A stretch of 64,000 bases of DNA from Cryomorphaceae bacterium (GTDB lineage Bacteria > Bacteroidota > Bacteroidia > Flavobacteriales_D > Sanyastnellaceae), in NCBI GenBank assembly GCA_016124575.1, contig WGNM01000001.1, positions 124,001 to 188,000 on the forward strand, read 5' to 3'. The position numbers and the translations under genes were made by a program. This document shows, piece after piece, positions 12,101 to 18,193 of the stretch; positions within the stretch are counted from its first letter, which is position 1; each line of letters opens with the position of its first letter. Below the pieces are notes generated by a model. That model made no database searches, had not been told where the DNA came from, and was given only the letters and a program-made list of their open reading frames with translations.

Positions 12101-13619
12101 TACTTTTAATGGTTCCGCCATCATTGGCTAAACAGCAGTTCGCTGTTCCAGTAACGGGGTATGAAATTTTTGCAGCAAAGCCATTTTCACCATCCGATAC
12201 TTGGCTATCGATAAAACCGTTGAATGATTGTCCATTTTTACCACACACTACCAGCTCACCTGCGTCGACAATATCCATATCAAGCACGGCATCGGTGTCT
12301 TCACCCTGAAGCTGCAGCACCCATGTGGCGTTTCCATTTACATCTAAACCGAAAACAAGCCCATCTGCGTTATCGCCCGAAAGGGTTGGAAATCCTGGAA
12401 CAATAATACTTTGCTTGGTGAACCCACCTACGATTACCCCTCCGTGATTATCAACTTCAATGGCCATTGCGACTTCGTCATCATTGCCTTGAGGAGATTC
12501 ATAAACATTTACCCAAACCGTTTGTCCGCTGCCGGCAATAAACTTTGCCACGAACATTTCTCGCTTGTTCGATCCAGAAACGAGCATACCAGGAAACTGC
12601 AATCCGCTCGAAAAACGCATTGCACCGCTTAAATACAAGCCATCGCACCCCGCTGCTAGTCCGAAACCTCTAAAATTACCCGATGCTGTCTGTATGGGTT
12701 GAACCCAATTAAATCCGCCGCCGGTAATAAAGGACGTTAAGAAGACATTGTCGTTCGAAACAGCATCCCAGGTATTCGTAGAAATTGTAAACGTGTTACC
12801 AGAAATATTAAATCCAGGTGTGTTGTAGACACCTGCGATGTATAGGTTGTGATCAAACAGCGCCATCCGTGGTCGCTGATCGTCCAAATTTTCAAAATCG
12901 GTTGATGAACTCGGAGCTCCAAAACTCGTTTTCCAAATCAACTCATGCGAATAGTCGATATTTTGAAGCAAATACTGATGTTCACTATCCAAAGAATAGA
13001 ATGGTGAAATGAAAGTCTGAGATTCGTGATAAGTCAATACATTCAACCCATCTTCATCAGCTTTTATATCAACGATTGCTGCGTCTTCAGGTGTTCCGTA
13101 ACTCATGTTCCAAACGGGATCTCCATTCGGATTGAAGGCTACAATGAACGGATTGCGGGGCTCGTCTGAAACGTTCGAGCCTATCTGCATTGACGGACCT
13201 GTCGACGAAGAAATTGAGGCGATGCCTTGCAGAAAACCTCCTACGTAAAGCAATCCATCTGCTCCTACTTCAATGGTCAAAGCGAGATCTTCTTCATCAC
13301 TGCCGAAGGTCTTGAACCAAACCAGTTCACCATTGTCGGCTAATCGTGCCACAAAGACATCCTGGTCACCTTCTGAGGTAAACGACATTGGATAGCCGAA
13401 CTCAACCCCTCCACTAACCGCAACAGCATGTGTTATCGTGCCTTCGAAATACCCAGACACGTAAAAGCAACCTTGTGAATGATCTCTTACCACTGCAGTA
13501 GCGGTTTCTGTGCCATTCTCATCGGTTGAAAACATCCAATCTGTGCTTTGTGCTCCACCATTCAGGAACACAAAACACAAACTGAAAAAGACAAATAGTC
13601 GCAGGGTATTCGACATCAT
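6102..13619 (-). CDS. Giant HYR-repeat surface protein with T9SS type B sorting domain
   Basis: A 2505-residue protein, the largest in the window. A signal peptide (1-23) is followed by a propeller-like region of SBBP type to about residue 490 (repeats such as 'VFVARLADNGELVWFKTFG'). About twenty HYR-type immunoglobulin-like repeats of ~78 residues cover roughly 584-2173, then Ig-like spacers, and from about 2419 a gliding-motility-associated type B sorting domain (IPNGFSPNGDGFNDNFEI...VFDRDGNLVY) ending at the stop. HYR repeats are extracellular adhesion modules, so a surface adhesin or filament role is the best guess. It heads the operon with its PorP/SprF and OmpA partners. The repeat Cys residues are regularly spaced and probably form disulfides. 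Confidence 0.93.
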   Translation of the reverse strand: MMSNTLRLFVFFSLCFVFLNGGAQSTDWMFSTDENGTETATAVVRDHSQGCFYVSGYFEGTITHAVAVSGGVEFGYPMSFTSEGDQDVFVARLADNGELVWFKTFGSDEEDLALTIEVGADGLLYVGGFLQGIASISSSTGPSMQIGSNVSDEPRNPFIVAFNPNGDPVWNMSYGTPEDAAIVDIKADEDGLNVLTYHESQTFISPFYSLDSEHQYLLQNIDYSHELIWKTSFGAPSSSTDFENLDDQRPRMALFDHNLYIAGVYNTPGFNISGNTFTISTNTWDAVSNDNVFLTSFITGGGFNWVQPIQTASGNFRGFGLAAGCDGLYLSGAMRFSSGLQFPGMLVSGSNKREMFVAKFIAGSGQTVWVNVYESPQGNDDEVAMAIEVDNHGGVIVGGFTKQSIIVPGFPTLSGDNADGLVFGLDVNGNATWVLQLQGEDTDAVLDMDIVDAGELVVCGKNGQSFNGFIDSQVSDGENGFAAKISYPVTGTANCCLANDGGTIKSNDLSLCAGQPLIIHHDIMAENRTVQYSLLGFGWVNVQAVTSNPIVINNPLSGFYRVKTDFGDCGTANSNILSTNLTAAISLDCPADKAVSLTSGCSFAMPDYTNELILVGACPMDIVQTPAPGTTLTSGFYTVSFQGSIAGLPVVSCSFDLTLQDTSAPTMVCVPDITKAIANGCPYILENLTNLFATNDNCGLVTVTQSIAPGTSLNVGDYNITFEATDADGNSTSCTSVLHIVSGVNTFECPADQTRIATSTCSYTVEDFKTLLVLTGYCSGTTIVQTPTVGTPLTVGDHTISFQLTDAFGAVSNCSMGLSVIDDQPPVLSGIGVQTVQIVSGCTVAMPNYTSLIGVDESCGYTLTQTPAPGLHRSPGTYNVIVTCTDNSGNSATTSFAVEVVDQIDPILTYPSIVTVQADASCTLTIEDLTGYVSVTENCTSYSFNQFPFTGSIVGIGDTPIEIEVEDASGNATIANFILRVEPNAAWSVTCQPALVVNAPAGTCSTAVSLVAPEVEGLCVGYSISNDAPSMFPIGDSIVTWTITSDEGEEKTCQQLITVQDNQPPSIACPTEIVLFVISGCSRAIPNYTGIAAVTDCGAVTITQSPVAGTILPIGQHLISLTATDASGNSSICEFNLQIKDSNSPNITCLPNQNRIADSNCEYNVENFTSLVTIVDDCGASTVQQSPAVGTSLTAGVHLIHIYATDISGNTSQCTFSLTVVDTAAPGVTCQSNVDLSSDPGECFATHSLPQPTVEDFCGVLSVTDNEPAVYSIGTTAVTWTVTDLGGNVSTCTTNVHVADIEAPVFNCLNSQVITAASCNALLPDYITGLAVSDCQTTTIEQSPLPGEILSVGDHTVTITATDIDGNEATCSFIVSVIDQELPQITCVGDQLRDASALCSYMLEDFTVLASATDDCGVLSITQTPVSGTVLSVGTHLVSLVVTDNGGNVATCTFNVEVVDNIAPAVVCPPDLTLSADAGDCAAAANLVNPIATDACGIQSISNDAPAQFNIGANTVNWTIVDQNGNTTSCVQLVTVIDDQSPALDCLSDAQRSAGAECQYTLEDFTLISNATDNCGTVVLTQIPVVGTVLTTGQHTIQIVATDQAGNQTTCGFELEVIDDQAPSLSCIADQNREVNDACEYLLEDFTSLLVYSDNCGILAIDQSPIHGTVLFAGQHEVFIEVIDIHGNVTSCSFFIDVVDTTPPTVQCQSNIVVNTDAGLCISSFTPQAPLAESSCESFDVLHDAPTEFPIGTTTINWIVADEAGNQSTCTQLVTVQDVELPVLECIADQERSLGLDCMYELEDFSNIISVFENCGTPVLDQIPAAGSLLSVGDHLVEITATDESGNSATCSFIVHVSDTTAPIIECPTSLYQSNEACLAAIPDLLAVVAIAECSTYNFVQEPSIGTLISPGIYPITITVTDEMGLSNACQTQYEFQTTTVLDIVCNLPSDISVSSCSFEIPDYTNGIEILSSCGDVVFTQIPEAGTIVSESTANVSIQAIDGNGNTFACSQQIALNYFADISIILQNDTTLGVESNCEATIFFETPILVGGCGEVELVQTSGPSIGDMVGIGDYEIEFTATDEWGNMASDSFVITVADNESPTITCGTNISSCNPFVMPSSPIAQDNCEVATLELSESNIWQPGLAFADGVNEVVYIATDVSGNAASCTTLVQINLPAIPAWDMSINWCVGDEAIDLNSLVISDEGFSWSGDVVNEHIMDPSILGEGEHNITLTSFEGMCTADSTIVFTVGLRPTVSAGVDFEACGLNTVVNGMSSADSVLWTSGPFAMVLDANNLTAILESDEYQDEHFVLTGFGSYGCQASDTVTVTFVEPPSIPSFSQDQITLLLGQDLNTNFAFDGIGELSVSWLGGGSTPIDMIGNNIAVGGLEEGTYDMVLVSTNSPCHSEIDHLKIEVLSLSIPNGFSPNGDGFNDNFEITGLELYPNTQLQVFDRDGNLVYQAHNYDNSWNGVSLRGDELPAETYFMVVILPDGTTLESYLIIRRS
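7100..11868 (-). repeat. About 20 tandem HYR repeats inside the giant surface protein
   Basis: Each unit is ~78 codons and ends in 'D/E..P' before the next Cys. Three subtypes can be told apart by the sequence after the first Cys: a 'P' type (IPNYT, LPDYI), an 'L' type (LEDFT, VENFT) and a 'W' type that carries 'TWTV/NWTI/NWIV' in place of the 'GTxLxxGxH' turn. Units 4-12 read P-L-W three times and units 13-15 read L-L-W, so part of the array grew by copying three-unit blocks. Confidence 0.8.
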
Positions 13620-13716
13620 TGTTTTCGAAATCGCATTAGGGTGAGGCGCGATTCCGTCAATAGATACGGGTGTTACTCTTAAAAGGTTTCAAAAATTTCG
13701 ACCCTTTTTGTATAGG
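13620..13716. other. Short non-coding leader upstream of the giant surface-protein gene
   Basis: About 100 bases between the start of the giant gene and the metal-efflux remnant. On the minus strand it holds TTTTTG, then 23 bases later TATCTATTG (near 13658-13666). This loosely resembles a Bacteroidota -33/-7 pair but does not match TAnnTTTG exactly. No ORF or hairpin terminator is visible. Confidence 0.35.
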
Positions 13717-13887
13717 TTACTCGAAAGTCATCAGATGAATTCCGGAAACTAAGATGTAAGCATTTTCTGATAAATCAGTAAGCGGAATTCCTGTCAAGTC
13801 TTTGTTCTTAAATAAAACAGTCACATGCTTCTTTTGAAATGCCATCGATCCGTTTTCATTGGTCAGTAGCTCAAAAACAAAGGGCGA
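13717..13887 (-). pseudogene. Remnant of a CusB/HlyD-like efflux adaptor (C-terminal end)
   Basis: In the frame ending at the TAA at 13717-13719 the translation reads SPFVFELLTNENGSMAFQKK, then HVTV...LTGIPLTDLSENAYILVSG. This resembles the C-terminal membrane-proximal domain of heavy-metal RND periplasmic adaptors (pattern PFVFVLT-E-G-MAF-KK-V-V, then LPENA-IV--GAY). It has no start of its own and abuts the CusA-like fragment in a different frame. It is read as the 3' end of an efflux operon whose middle was deleted. The adaptor assignment is from memory of the family and is moderately sure. Confidence 0.5.
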
Positions 13888-14111
13888 ACATGGATTTCCA
13901 GCTCAATGGGAGCGGTGATCAATTTTTCGACATCTTCAGCGCTCAAGCTGGCAGAAGTCGTAATCACCTGTACTTGGTTGTTTGTGATATCGGGAACCGC
14001 TCCAACTGGCAAGTTTAAAGCCGACCAAACACCTACAAGCGCGATAAATGCTGTAGACAATAGAACAGCCGCTTTGTTGTGCAGGCTGAACCTGATAATT
14101 TTTTCTATGAT
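13863..14111 (-). pseudogene. Remnant of a CusA/CzcA heavy-metal RND efflux pump (N-terminal ~70 codons)
   Basis: The frame reads IIEKIIRFSLHNKAAVLLST, then AFIALVGVWSALNLPVGAVP, DITNNQVQVITTSASLSAED and VEKLITAPIELE. This is the conserved N-terminus of CusA/CzcA-family inner-membrane metal pumps, which are normally about 1000 or more residues long. The expected start Met is an ATC codon here (14109-14111). Homology stops after 'PIELE' near 13896, followed by a few unrelated residues and a TGA at 13863. It is therefore a dead fragment, apparently fused by deletion to the tail of an adaptor gene. Confidence 0.85.
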
Positions 14112-14139
14112 AATAAAAATTCGTCCGAAATGGTGATGA

Positions 14140-14163
14140 CTAATGATTGCGAAGAATCATTAG
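14140..14163. promoter_or_regulatory. Perfect 9-bp inverted repeat upstream of the efflux-pump remnant
   Basis: CTAATGATT - GCGAAG - AATCATTAG. It lies between the small remnant ORF and the CusA-like fragment, and has no T-tract on either strand. It could be a relic operator or an intercistronic hairpin of the former metal-efflux operon. Confidence 0.4.
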
Positions 14164-14188
14164 CAGTGCGGCGGACGTTCAAGAGGGG

Positions 14189-14317
14189 TTATACCTCGAG
14201 GTCGAGATGCATCTTGCTGACATAGACTAGAAGGAAAAGATTGCGCACTTCGTTTCCTGGCATCAAACAGCCAAGTCCGAAATACAACAGCCAAACATAA
14301 GTGAGCAATCTAAACAT
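14189..14317 (-). CDS. Small 42-residue ORF, probable remnant of the efflux-operon leader protein
   Basis: ATG at 14317 to TAA at 14189, reading MFRLLTYVWLLYFGLGCLMP, then GNEVRNLFLLVYVSKMHLDLEV. One hydrophobic segment is followed by 'GCLMPGNEV'. Small proteins with a single hydrophobic segment and a 'LMPG-D/E' motif are often encoded just before CusA-type pumps in Bacteroidota, and this one sits in that place. It is shorter than I would expect for such proteins and is probably decayed along with the pump genes, although the frame itself is intact. Confidence 0.45.
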   Translation of the reverse strand: MFRLLTYVWLLYFGLGCLMPGNEVRNLFLLVYVSKMHLDLEV

Positions 14318-14403
14318 GTTAGAAAGCTAACCATTTGGGTATATGCACAATATCACGAAAATATAAACTTCGTTATTATTCATGTTAACCCTTTTGTTCG
14401 CTG

Positions 14404-14411
14404 TACTTTTG
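14404..14411 (+). promoter_or_regulatory. Bacteroidota -7 element (TACTTTTG) for the MscS gene
   Basis: TACTTTTG matches TAnnTTTG exactly and ends 16 bases before the ATG at 14428. No convincing -33 TTG at the usual distance was identified. Confidence 0.45.
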
Positions 14412-14427
14412 TATCAGTTAATTCATC

Positions 14428-15288
14428 ATGTTTACAGAAAAGCTTCCTCAATATGTTATCCCGGTCGCGATAATAATTATACTCGCGATTGTATCCAACC
14501 GTTTGATTCGATGGATGTTGAACAAACATCTAGCAAAAATGGATCGCGATGCCGCTGAGGCAACGGGTATTAAGTTCCTAAAGAACACTACGAGATTTGT
14601 TGTTTGGGTAATTGCCGTTACCGCCATTATTTTTGTGATCCCACGATTCAGATCTGTAGCTGTTACTCTTTTTGCAGGTGCTGGTTTGATGGTTGCCATC
14701 ATCGGTTTTGCTGCTCAACAAGCCATTGGAAACATCATTAGTGGTATTTTCTTGGTGCTTTCGAAACCGTTCAGAGTAGGAGATTTGATAACGGTGGGGA
14801 AAAATGATTACCGCGGACGTGTGACCGATATTACGCTGCGACATGTGATCATCAAAGATTTTCAGAACAAACGCATCATTATACCGAACTCGGTAATAAG
14901 CGCAGCCACGCTGATCAATGACTCTATATTTGACCAGAAGATCTGTCGCTTTGTTGAAGTCGGAATCAGCTATGAATCCGATATCGACCTTGCAATGAAA
15001 ATCCTTCGCGATGAATGCACAAAACATCCATTGCTCATCGATCATCGCACTCCAGAGGAAATCGAAAACAATGAGCCTTTGGTTGATGTGCGTGTGATGG
15101 AACTAGGAGAATATGCTGTGAAATTGCGCGCTTGGGCATGGACAGATGGTCCCATTGAAGCGTTCAATTTAAATACAGATGTGAACTACTCTATCAAGAA
15201 GCGATTCCAAGAGGCTGGCATTGAAATACCATACCCGCACCGAACGTTAGTTATGAAGGGATCATCTGAAAAATCTGTAATAATATGA
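14428..15288 (+). CDS. MscS-family mechanosensitive ion channel
   Basis: A 286-residue inner-membrane channel that opens under hypo-osmotic stress to release small solutes. Three N-terminal transmembrane helices lie at about 10-28, 55-72 and 77-112. The third is the Gly/Ala-rich pore helix (VTLFAGAGLMVAIIGFAAQQ) followed by 'NIISGIFLVLSKPFRVGDLI', the family hallmark. The cytoplasmic beta domain follows (GRVTDITLRHVIIKDFQNKR, IIIPNSVI). Length is typical of compact MscS channels. Its stop overlaps the start of the glycerophosphodiesterase gene by 4 bp, so the two are co-transcribed. Confidence 0.95.
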   Translation: MFTEKLPQYVIPVAIIIILAIVSNRLIRWMLNKHLAKMDRDAAEATGIKFLKNTTRFVVWVIAVTAIIFVIPRFRSVAVTLFAGAGLMVAIIGFAAQQAIGNIISGIFLVLSKPFRVGDLITVGKNDYRGRVTDITLRHVIIKDFQNKRIIIPNSVISAATLINDSIFDQKICRFVEVGISYESDIDLAMKILRDECTKHPLLIDHRTPEEIENNEPLVDVRVMELGEYAVKLRAWAWTDGPIEAFNLNTDVNYSIKKRFQEAGIEIPYPHRTLVMKGSSEKSVII

Positions 15289-16157
15289 AACTCTTTCACC
15301 TTTTACCTTTATTAGTTTTGGTAAGCTGCACCCAGCCTGCTGCTATAGAAATGCCTGTTGTTGAAATACACGGACATAGAGGATGCCGCGGGTTGATGCC
15401 TGAAAACAGCATCCCAGGGTTTATTTTGTCTGCTGAATTGGGCGCTCAAACACTCGAAATGGATGTCGTTCTAACTGGCGACAACGAAGTAGTAGTTAGC
15501 CATGAACCTTGGTTCAATACCGATATTTGCCTCGATAGCTCCGGTAATCGATTCAGTGAGAAAACAAGCTTGCTGTCGCTGAGCTTGTCGGATATTCGAA
15601 AATGCGATTGCGGCTCCCTGGGAAATCCTAAATTTCCGACTCAACAAAAAATGGCTGTCGCAAAACCAGCTCTATGGGAGGTTTTCGCTGTAACAGAACA
15701 CATGTTGTCTATCGACTCGCTGCGCTTGAACTACAACATCGAAATCAAATACGAAGAGAATGAATTCTTCCCAGATCGCTTTATGCTTGTCGGACGTGTG
15801 ATGGAAGAGATTTCAAAAGCTGGTGTCGCCAGCAGGACAACCATTCAGTCTTTCGACCCCATGATTCTGGAAATCGTCAAGTCGGTTAATCAAGACATAA
15901 AATTGTCATTCCTTGTTGAAGACCTAAACAGTGTTTCTGAGACACTTCAAAAATTAACCTTCAAACCCTATGCTATCAGTCCTGAATTCAATGCTTTAAC
16001 AGCTGAAAAGGTGCAAGAAATGCACGATTTAGGAATTGTTTGTTTGCCGTGGACGGTAAACGACCCTGCTGAAATGTCGGCCCTCATCAACATGAAGGTT
16101 GACGGTATCATTACCGACTACCCCGACCGTCTGTACACCCTACTTCACGAAAAATAA
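15285..16157 (+). CDS. Glycerophosphodiester phosphodiesterase lipoprotein (GDPD family)
   Basis: A 290-residue enzyme predicted to hydrolyse glycerophosphodiesters to sn-glycerol 3-phosphate and an alcohol. The N-terminus is a lipoprotein signal (LLVLVSC, Cys at residue 15). GDPD motifs: 'IHGHRGCRGLMPENS' with the catalytic His and the metal-binding Glu; 'LEMDVVLTGDNEVVVSHE' with the metal-binding E-x-D and second His; 'YNIEIKYEE'; 'TIQSFDP'; and C-terminal 'CLPWTVND...DGIITDYPDRL'. It is likely exported and membrane-anchored. It is coupled to the MscS gene by an ATGA overlap. Confidence 0.94.
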   Translation: MKLFHLLPLLVLVSCTQPAAIEMPVVEIHGHRGCRGLMPENSIPGFILSAELGAQTLEMDVVLTGDNEVVVSHEPWFNTDICLDSSGNRFSEKTSLLSLSLSDIRKCDCGSLGNPKFPTQQKMAVAKPALWEVFAVTEHMLSIDSLRLNYNIEIKYEENEFFPDRFMLVGRVMEEISKAGVASRTTIQSFDPMILEIVKSVNQDIKLSFLVEDLNSVSETLQKLTFKPYAISPEFNALTAEKVQEMHDLGIVCLPWTVNDPAEMSALINMKVDGIITDYPDRLYTLLHEK

Positions 16158-16168
16158 AAAAACGGAAA

Positions 16169-16188
16169 AGCACCCGTTTCCAGGTGCT
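16169..16188. terminator. Bidirectional hairpin terminator between convergent genes
   Basis: AGCACC - 8 nt loop - GGTGCT. On the minus strand it is followed by TTTTCCGTTTTTTT, and on the plus strand by CTCTATTTT. It serves the glycerophosphodiesterase gene (+) and the broken membrane-protein gene (-). Confidence 0.7.
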
Positions 16189-16338
16189 CTCTATTTTCAG
16201 TATTTTGGTTAAGGGCGATGGTTAATCGCTAAATGGTCTACTAAATTAGTTATTTAATCGATACTATCAACATTTTAATCGAAGAAAATGGATGCATGCA
16301 TACCTCTTTTCGATAAAACAATTGATGTCTAGTCAATA

Positions 16339-16809
16339 TCAATCACCGTCATACGCCGGAACAGTGGCACCTTGTCTGATTTCTTCATGGCGTATCTCGC
16401 CACCAGAAGTACCAGCCCCTGTGCCTAAAACCACTACTACAACAGCAAGCAATAGCACAACGATTGTTATTCCTCCAGCGATCTTTTTTCCTTTGTAATT
16501 GGCTCACAGTGCGAGCAGTGCCGCAGCTCCCAAGATATACGACGCCAAAATAAACGTCTCTGCCCTTTCTTCATGCTCGTGTATCAATTGGTGCGATACT
16601 CCTGCTAATTCCTCCACCATCTCTTCGGCACCTTCACCGGTAAAAGCAGCAGGGAAAGTGAGTACCCCGCCTAAGACAAACAACCCTAACGCGACACGTT
16701 TAATGACTGCCGATTTGGTTCCGAATCCAATGACTAATACGATCAATGCGACAATCGGTATGATAATCGGGAAATGATTCAATACGAGATGGAGATGTGC
16801 ATCGTTCAT
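16339..16809 (-). pseudogene. Four-helix membrane protein interrupted by an in-frame TGA
   Basis: The frame from the ATG at 16809 (MNDAHLHLVLNHFPIIIPIV...) runs 101 codons to a TGA at 16504-16506. It then continues in the same frame for 54 more codons (ANYKGKKIAGGITIVVLLLA...GTSGGEIRHEEIR) to the stop at 16339. Bacteroidota relatives as I remember them are single proteins of ~150 residues with four transmembrane helices, a 'FTGEGAEE...IHEHEE' loop after helix 2 and a C-terminal 'TGGEIRH-EIR' tail, and they have Trp-Ala at the position of the stop. One TGG-to-TGA change explains the break. The downstream part has no ATG, so the product is probably truncated before the last helix. Function unknown. 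Confidence 0.75.
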
Positions 16810-16972
16810 GATTTCTAAATTTAATTTCTAACGAATTTAACCGTTTATTGGCGGGGTGCAACAGCAGGTGCTAATTTGAAATTAGTCCAATTAGACGTGA
16901 CAGTTTCGTGACCAACCAAGGATTTCGAGAGCATATCTTTTCAAATTGTTATTTCAACCCTACCTTCGCCTT
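16810..16972. promoter_or_regulatory. Divergent promoter region
   Basis: Separates the broken membrane-protein gene (-) from the YqaE-type lipoprotein gene (+). On the plus strand TACCTTCG (16961-16968) ends 4 bases before the ATG at 16973. On the minus strand TAAATTCG (around 16834-16841) lies about 22 bases before the ATG at 16809. Nothing else is recognised. Confidence 0.45.
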
Positions 16973-17575
16973 ATGAAAATACCGAACCTTTTTGTTGCTT
17001 CAACTTTTGCCATAACGCTTGTTTTAAGCTCGTGCGGCGTATCCTCTGATGTTGTGTCTGATCGTGGCATTCAAAAACGGAAATACAGAAAAGGTTACTT
17101 CGTAGTGAAGCCAGAACAAAAGCCCGATGCTGAAACAACTTACCTAGAGCCCATTGAAATCAATCGCACTGTCAATGCGATTCTGGTAGAGCGCGAAACG
17201 CCTGAGATGGCGGCTATAGCGCCGACAAAAACTGCAGATAAAAAGTCTACTTCACCCAATCCATTGAGCAAAGACGCACCTACAAATGCAACCTTGCCAG
17301 CAAAAGTTGGTGCAACTGAATTTCACGAATTGGCATCAATGCTGAAAAAACAGACACTTGCGTTTGAAACGACGAAGGCAGAAAAATCAGAAAAACCAAT
17401 GGATGATCAAGAACTCGTTCTTTTCTTGATTCTTGCCATTCTGCTCCCCTGGTTGGCTATGATTTTACTTTATGGTGTCGGCAAAGAATTCCTTATTTCA
17501 TTGCTGCTGTGGTTTGTTTTCCTGCTGCCCGGTATCGTATATGCTGTGATTATGGTGCTGCGTAAGCTGGGTTGA
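16973..17575 (+). CDS. Lipoprotein with C-terminal YqaE/Pmp3 membrane domain
   Basis: 200 residues. The ATG at 16973 is preferred over an upstream TTG at 16946 because it starts a lipoprotein signal (MKIPNLFVASTFAITLVLSSC, Cys at 21). Residues ~25-135 are a Lys/Glu/Thr-rich linker with no known fold. Residues ~142-200 hold two hydrophobic helices reading LVLFLILAILLPWLAMILLY, GVGKEFLISLLLWFVFLLPG and IVYAVIMVL. This is the YqaE/Pmp3 stress-related proteolipid pattern (ILAI-LPPLAV...G-GK-FLI...PGI-HA). Stand-alone YqaE proteins are about 50-60 residues, so this is a long fusion with a lipid anchor. Its role is not known; membrane stress adaptation is inferred from the domain. Confidence 0.85.
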   Translation: MKIPNLFVASTFAITLVLSSCGVSSDVVSDRGIQKRKYRKGYFVVKPEQKPDAETTYLEPIEINRTVNAILVERETPEMAAIAPTKTADKKSTSPNPLSKDAPTNATLPAKVGATEFHELASMLKKQTLAFETTKAEKSEKPMDDQELVLFLILAILLPWLAMILLYGVGKEFLISLLLWFVFLLPGIVYAVIMVLRKLG

Positions 17576-17590
17576 TTTAATCAGTTTCCC

Positions 17591-17598
17591 TAACTTTG
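17591..17598 (+). promoter_or_regulatory. -7 promoter element (TAACTTTG) for the FKBP gene
   Basis: Exact TAnnTTTG match, with TTG at 17572-17574 upstream (16-bp gap). The implied leader of ~45 nt contains a small CCCGG...CCGGG stem. Confidence 0.5.
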
Positions 17599-17647
17599 AA
17601 CCCTAAATCTTCCCGGTGCTTGTTTCCGGGTTTAACCTGGTAATTTT

Positions 17648-18076
17648 ATGCAAGTACAAGATCAACACACAGTGCGTGTCCATTACAAAGGGACATTGAG
17701 CGACGGAGAAGTATTCGATTCAAGCGAAGGACGTGAGCCTTTGGAGTTCGTAGTTGGGGCCGGACAAGTTATCCCTGGATTTGAAAATGGCGTTTTGGGA
17801 ATGGCTATTGGTGAAGAACGCACGCTAAACATCCCAAGTGATGAAGCATACGGCCCTGCCGATGACCGCCTAATTCAAGAAGTTGGCCGCGACCAACTGC
17901 CACCAGATATGCAGGTTGAAGAAGGCATGATGCTATCTTCTACTTTACCAAACGGACAGCAGATACCAGTTCGTGTAGATGCCGTAACTGATCAACACAT
18001 CGTGATTAATGCCAACCACCCATTGGCTGGTAAAGACCTTACTTTCGCTATCACTTTGGTTGAAATAGTTGAGTAA
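17648..18076 (+). CDS. FKBP-type peptidyl-prolyl cis-trans isomerase (SlyD-like)
   Basis: A 142-residue cytosolic isomerase/chaperone. The split FKBP fold is clear: 'VRVHYKGTLSDGEVFDSSEGREPLEFVVGAGQVIPGFENGVLGMAIGEERT' flanks an inserted IF (insert-in-flap) chaperone domain at about 70-122, and 'HPLAGKDLTFAITLVEI' closes the fold. It lacks the His-rich metal-binding tail of enteric SlyD. It has its own promoter element upstream and a strong terminator downstream, so it is monocistronic. Confidence 0.95.
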   Translation: MQVQDQHTVRVHYKGTLSDGEVFDSSEGREPLEFVVGAGQVIPGFENGVLGMAIGEERTLNIPSDEAYGPADDRLIQEVGRDQLPPDMQVEEGMMLSSTLPNGQQIPVRVDAVTDQHIVINANHPLAGKDLTFAITLVEIVE

Positions 18077-18095
18077 AATATTTTATCGATTAAGG

Positions 18096-18123
18096 AAAAG
18101 GACTGTTTTCAGTCCTTTTTTTT
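18096..18123 (+). terminator. Rho-independent terminator of the FKBP gene
   Basis: A 10-bp stem AAAAGGACTG / CAGTCCTTTT with a TTTT loop, followed by a run of T. Confidence 0.9.
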
Positions 18124-18180
18124 TGCCCATACCAAAGCCGTCAATTCTGTAACAATCGAAAAAAGATAAACCCTATTTCG

Positions 18181-18188
18181 TAACTTTC
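18181..18188 (+). promoter_or_regulatory. -7-like element (TAACTTTC) 5 bp before a start codon
   Basis: TAACTTTC ends 5 bases before the ATG at 18194, implying a leaderless or near-leaderless message. Confidence 0.4.
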
Positions 18189-18193
18189 TAGGC

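Noticed and set aside
14448-15045. Minus-strand frames inside the MscS gene
   Set aside because: The plus-strand frame is a full-length MscS channel; the antisense frames have no recognisable domain.
16504-16506. TGA read as Trp or selenocysteine (recoding)
   Set aside because: Many genes in the window end in TGA in overlapping stop/start pairs, so the code is standard. No selenocysteine machinery or hairpin was seen, and the family has Trp, not Cys, there.
16292-16777. Plus-strand open frames opposite the broken membrane-protein gene
   Set aside because: They are low-complexity Ser/Thr/Pro translations of the antisense strand, without start signals. The minus strand matches a conserved family.
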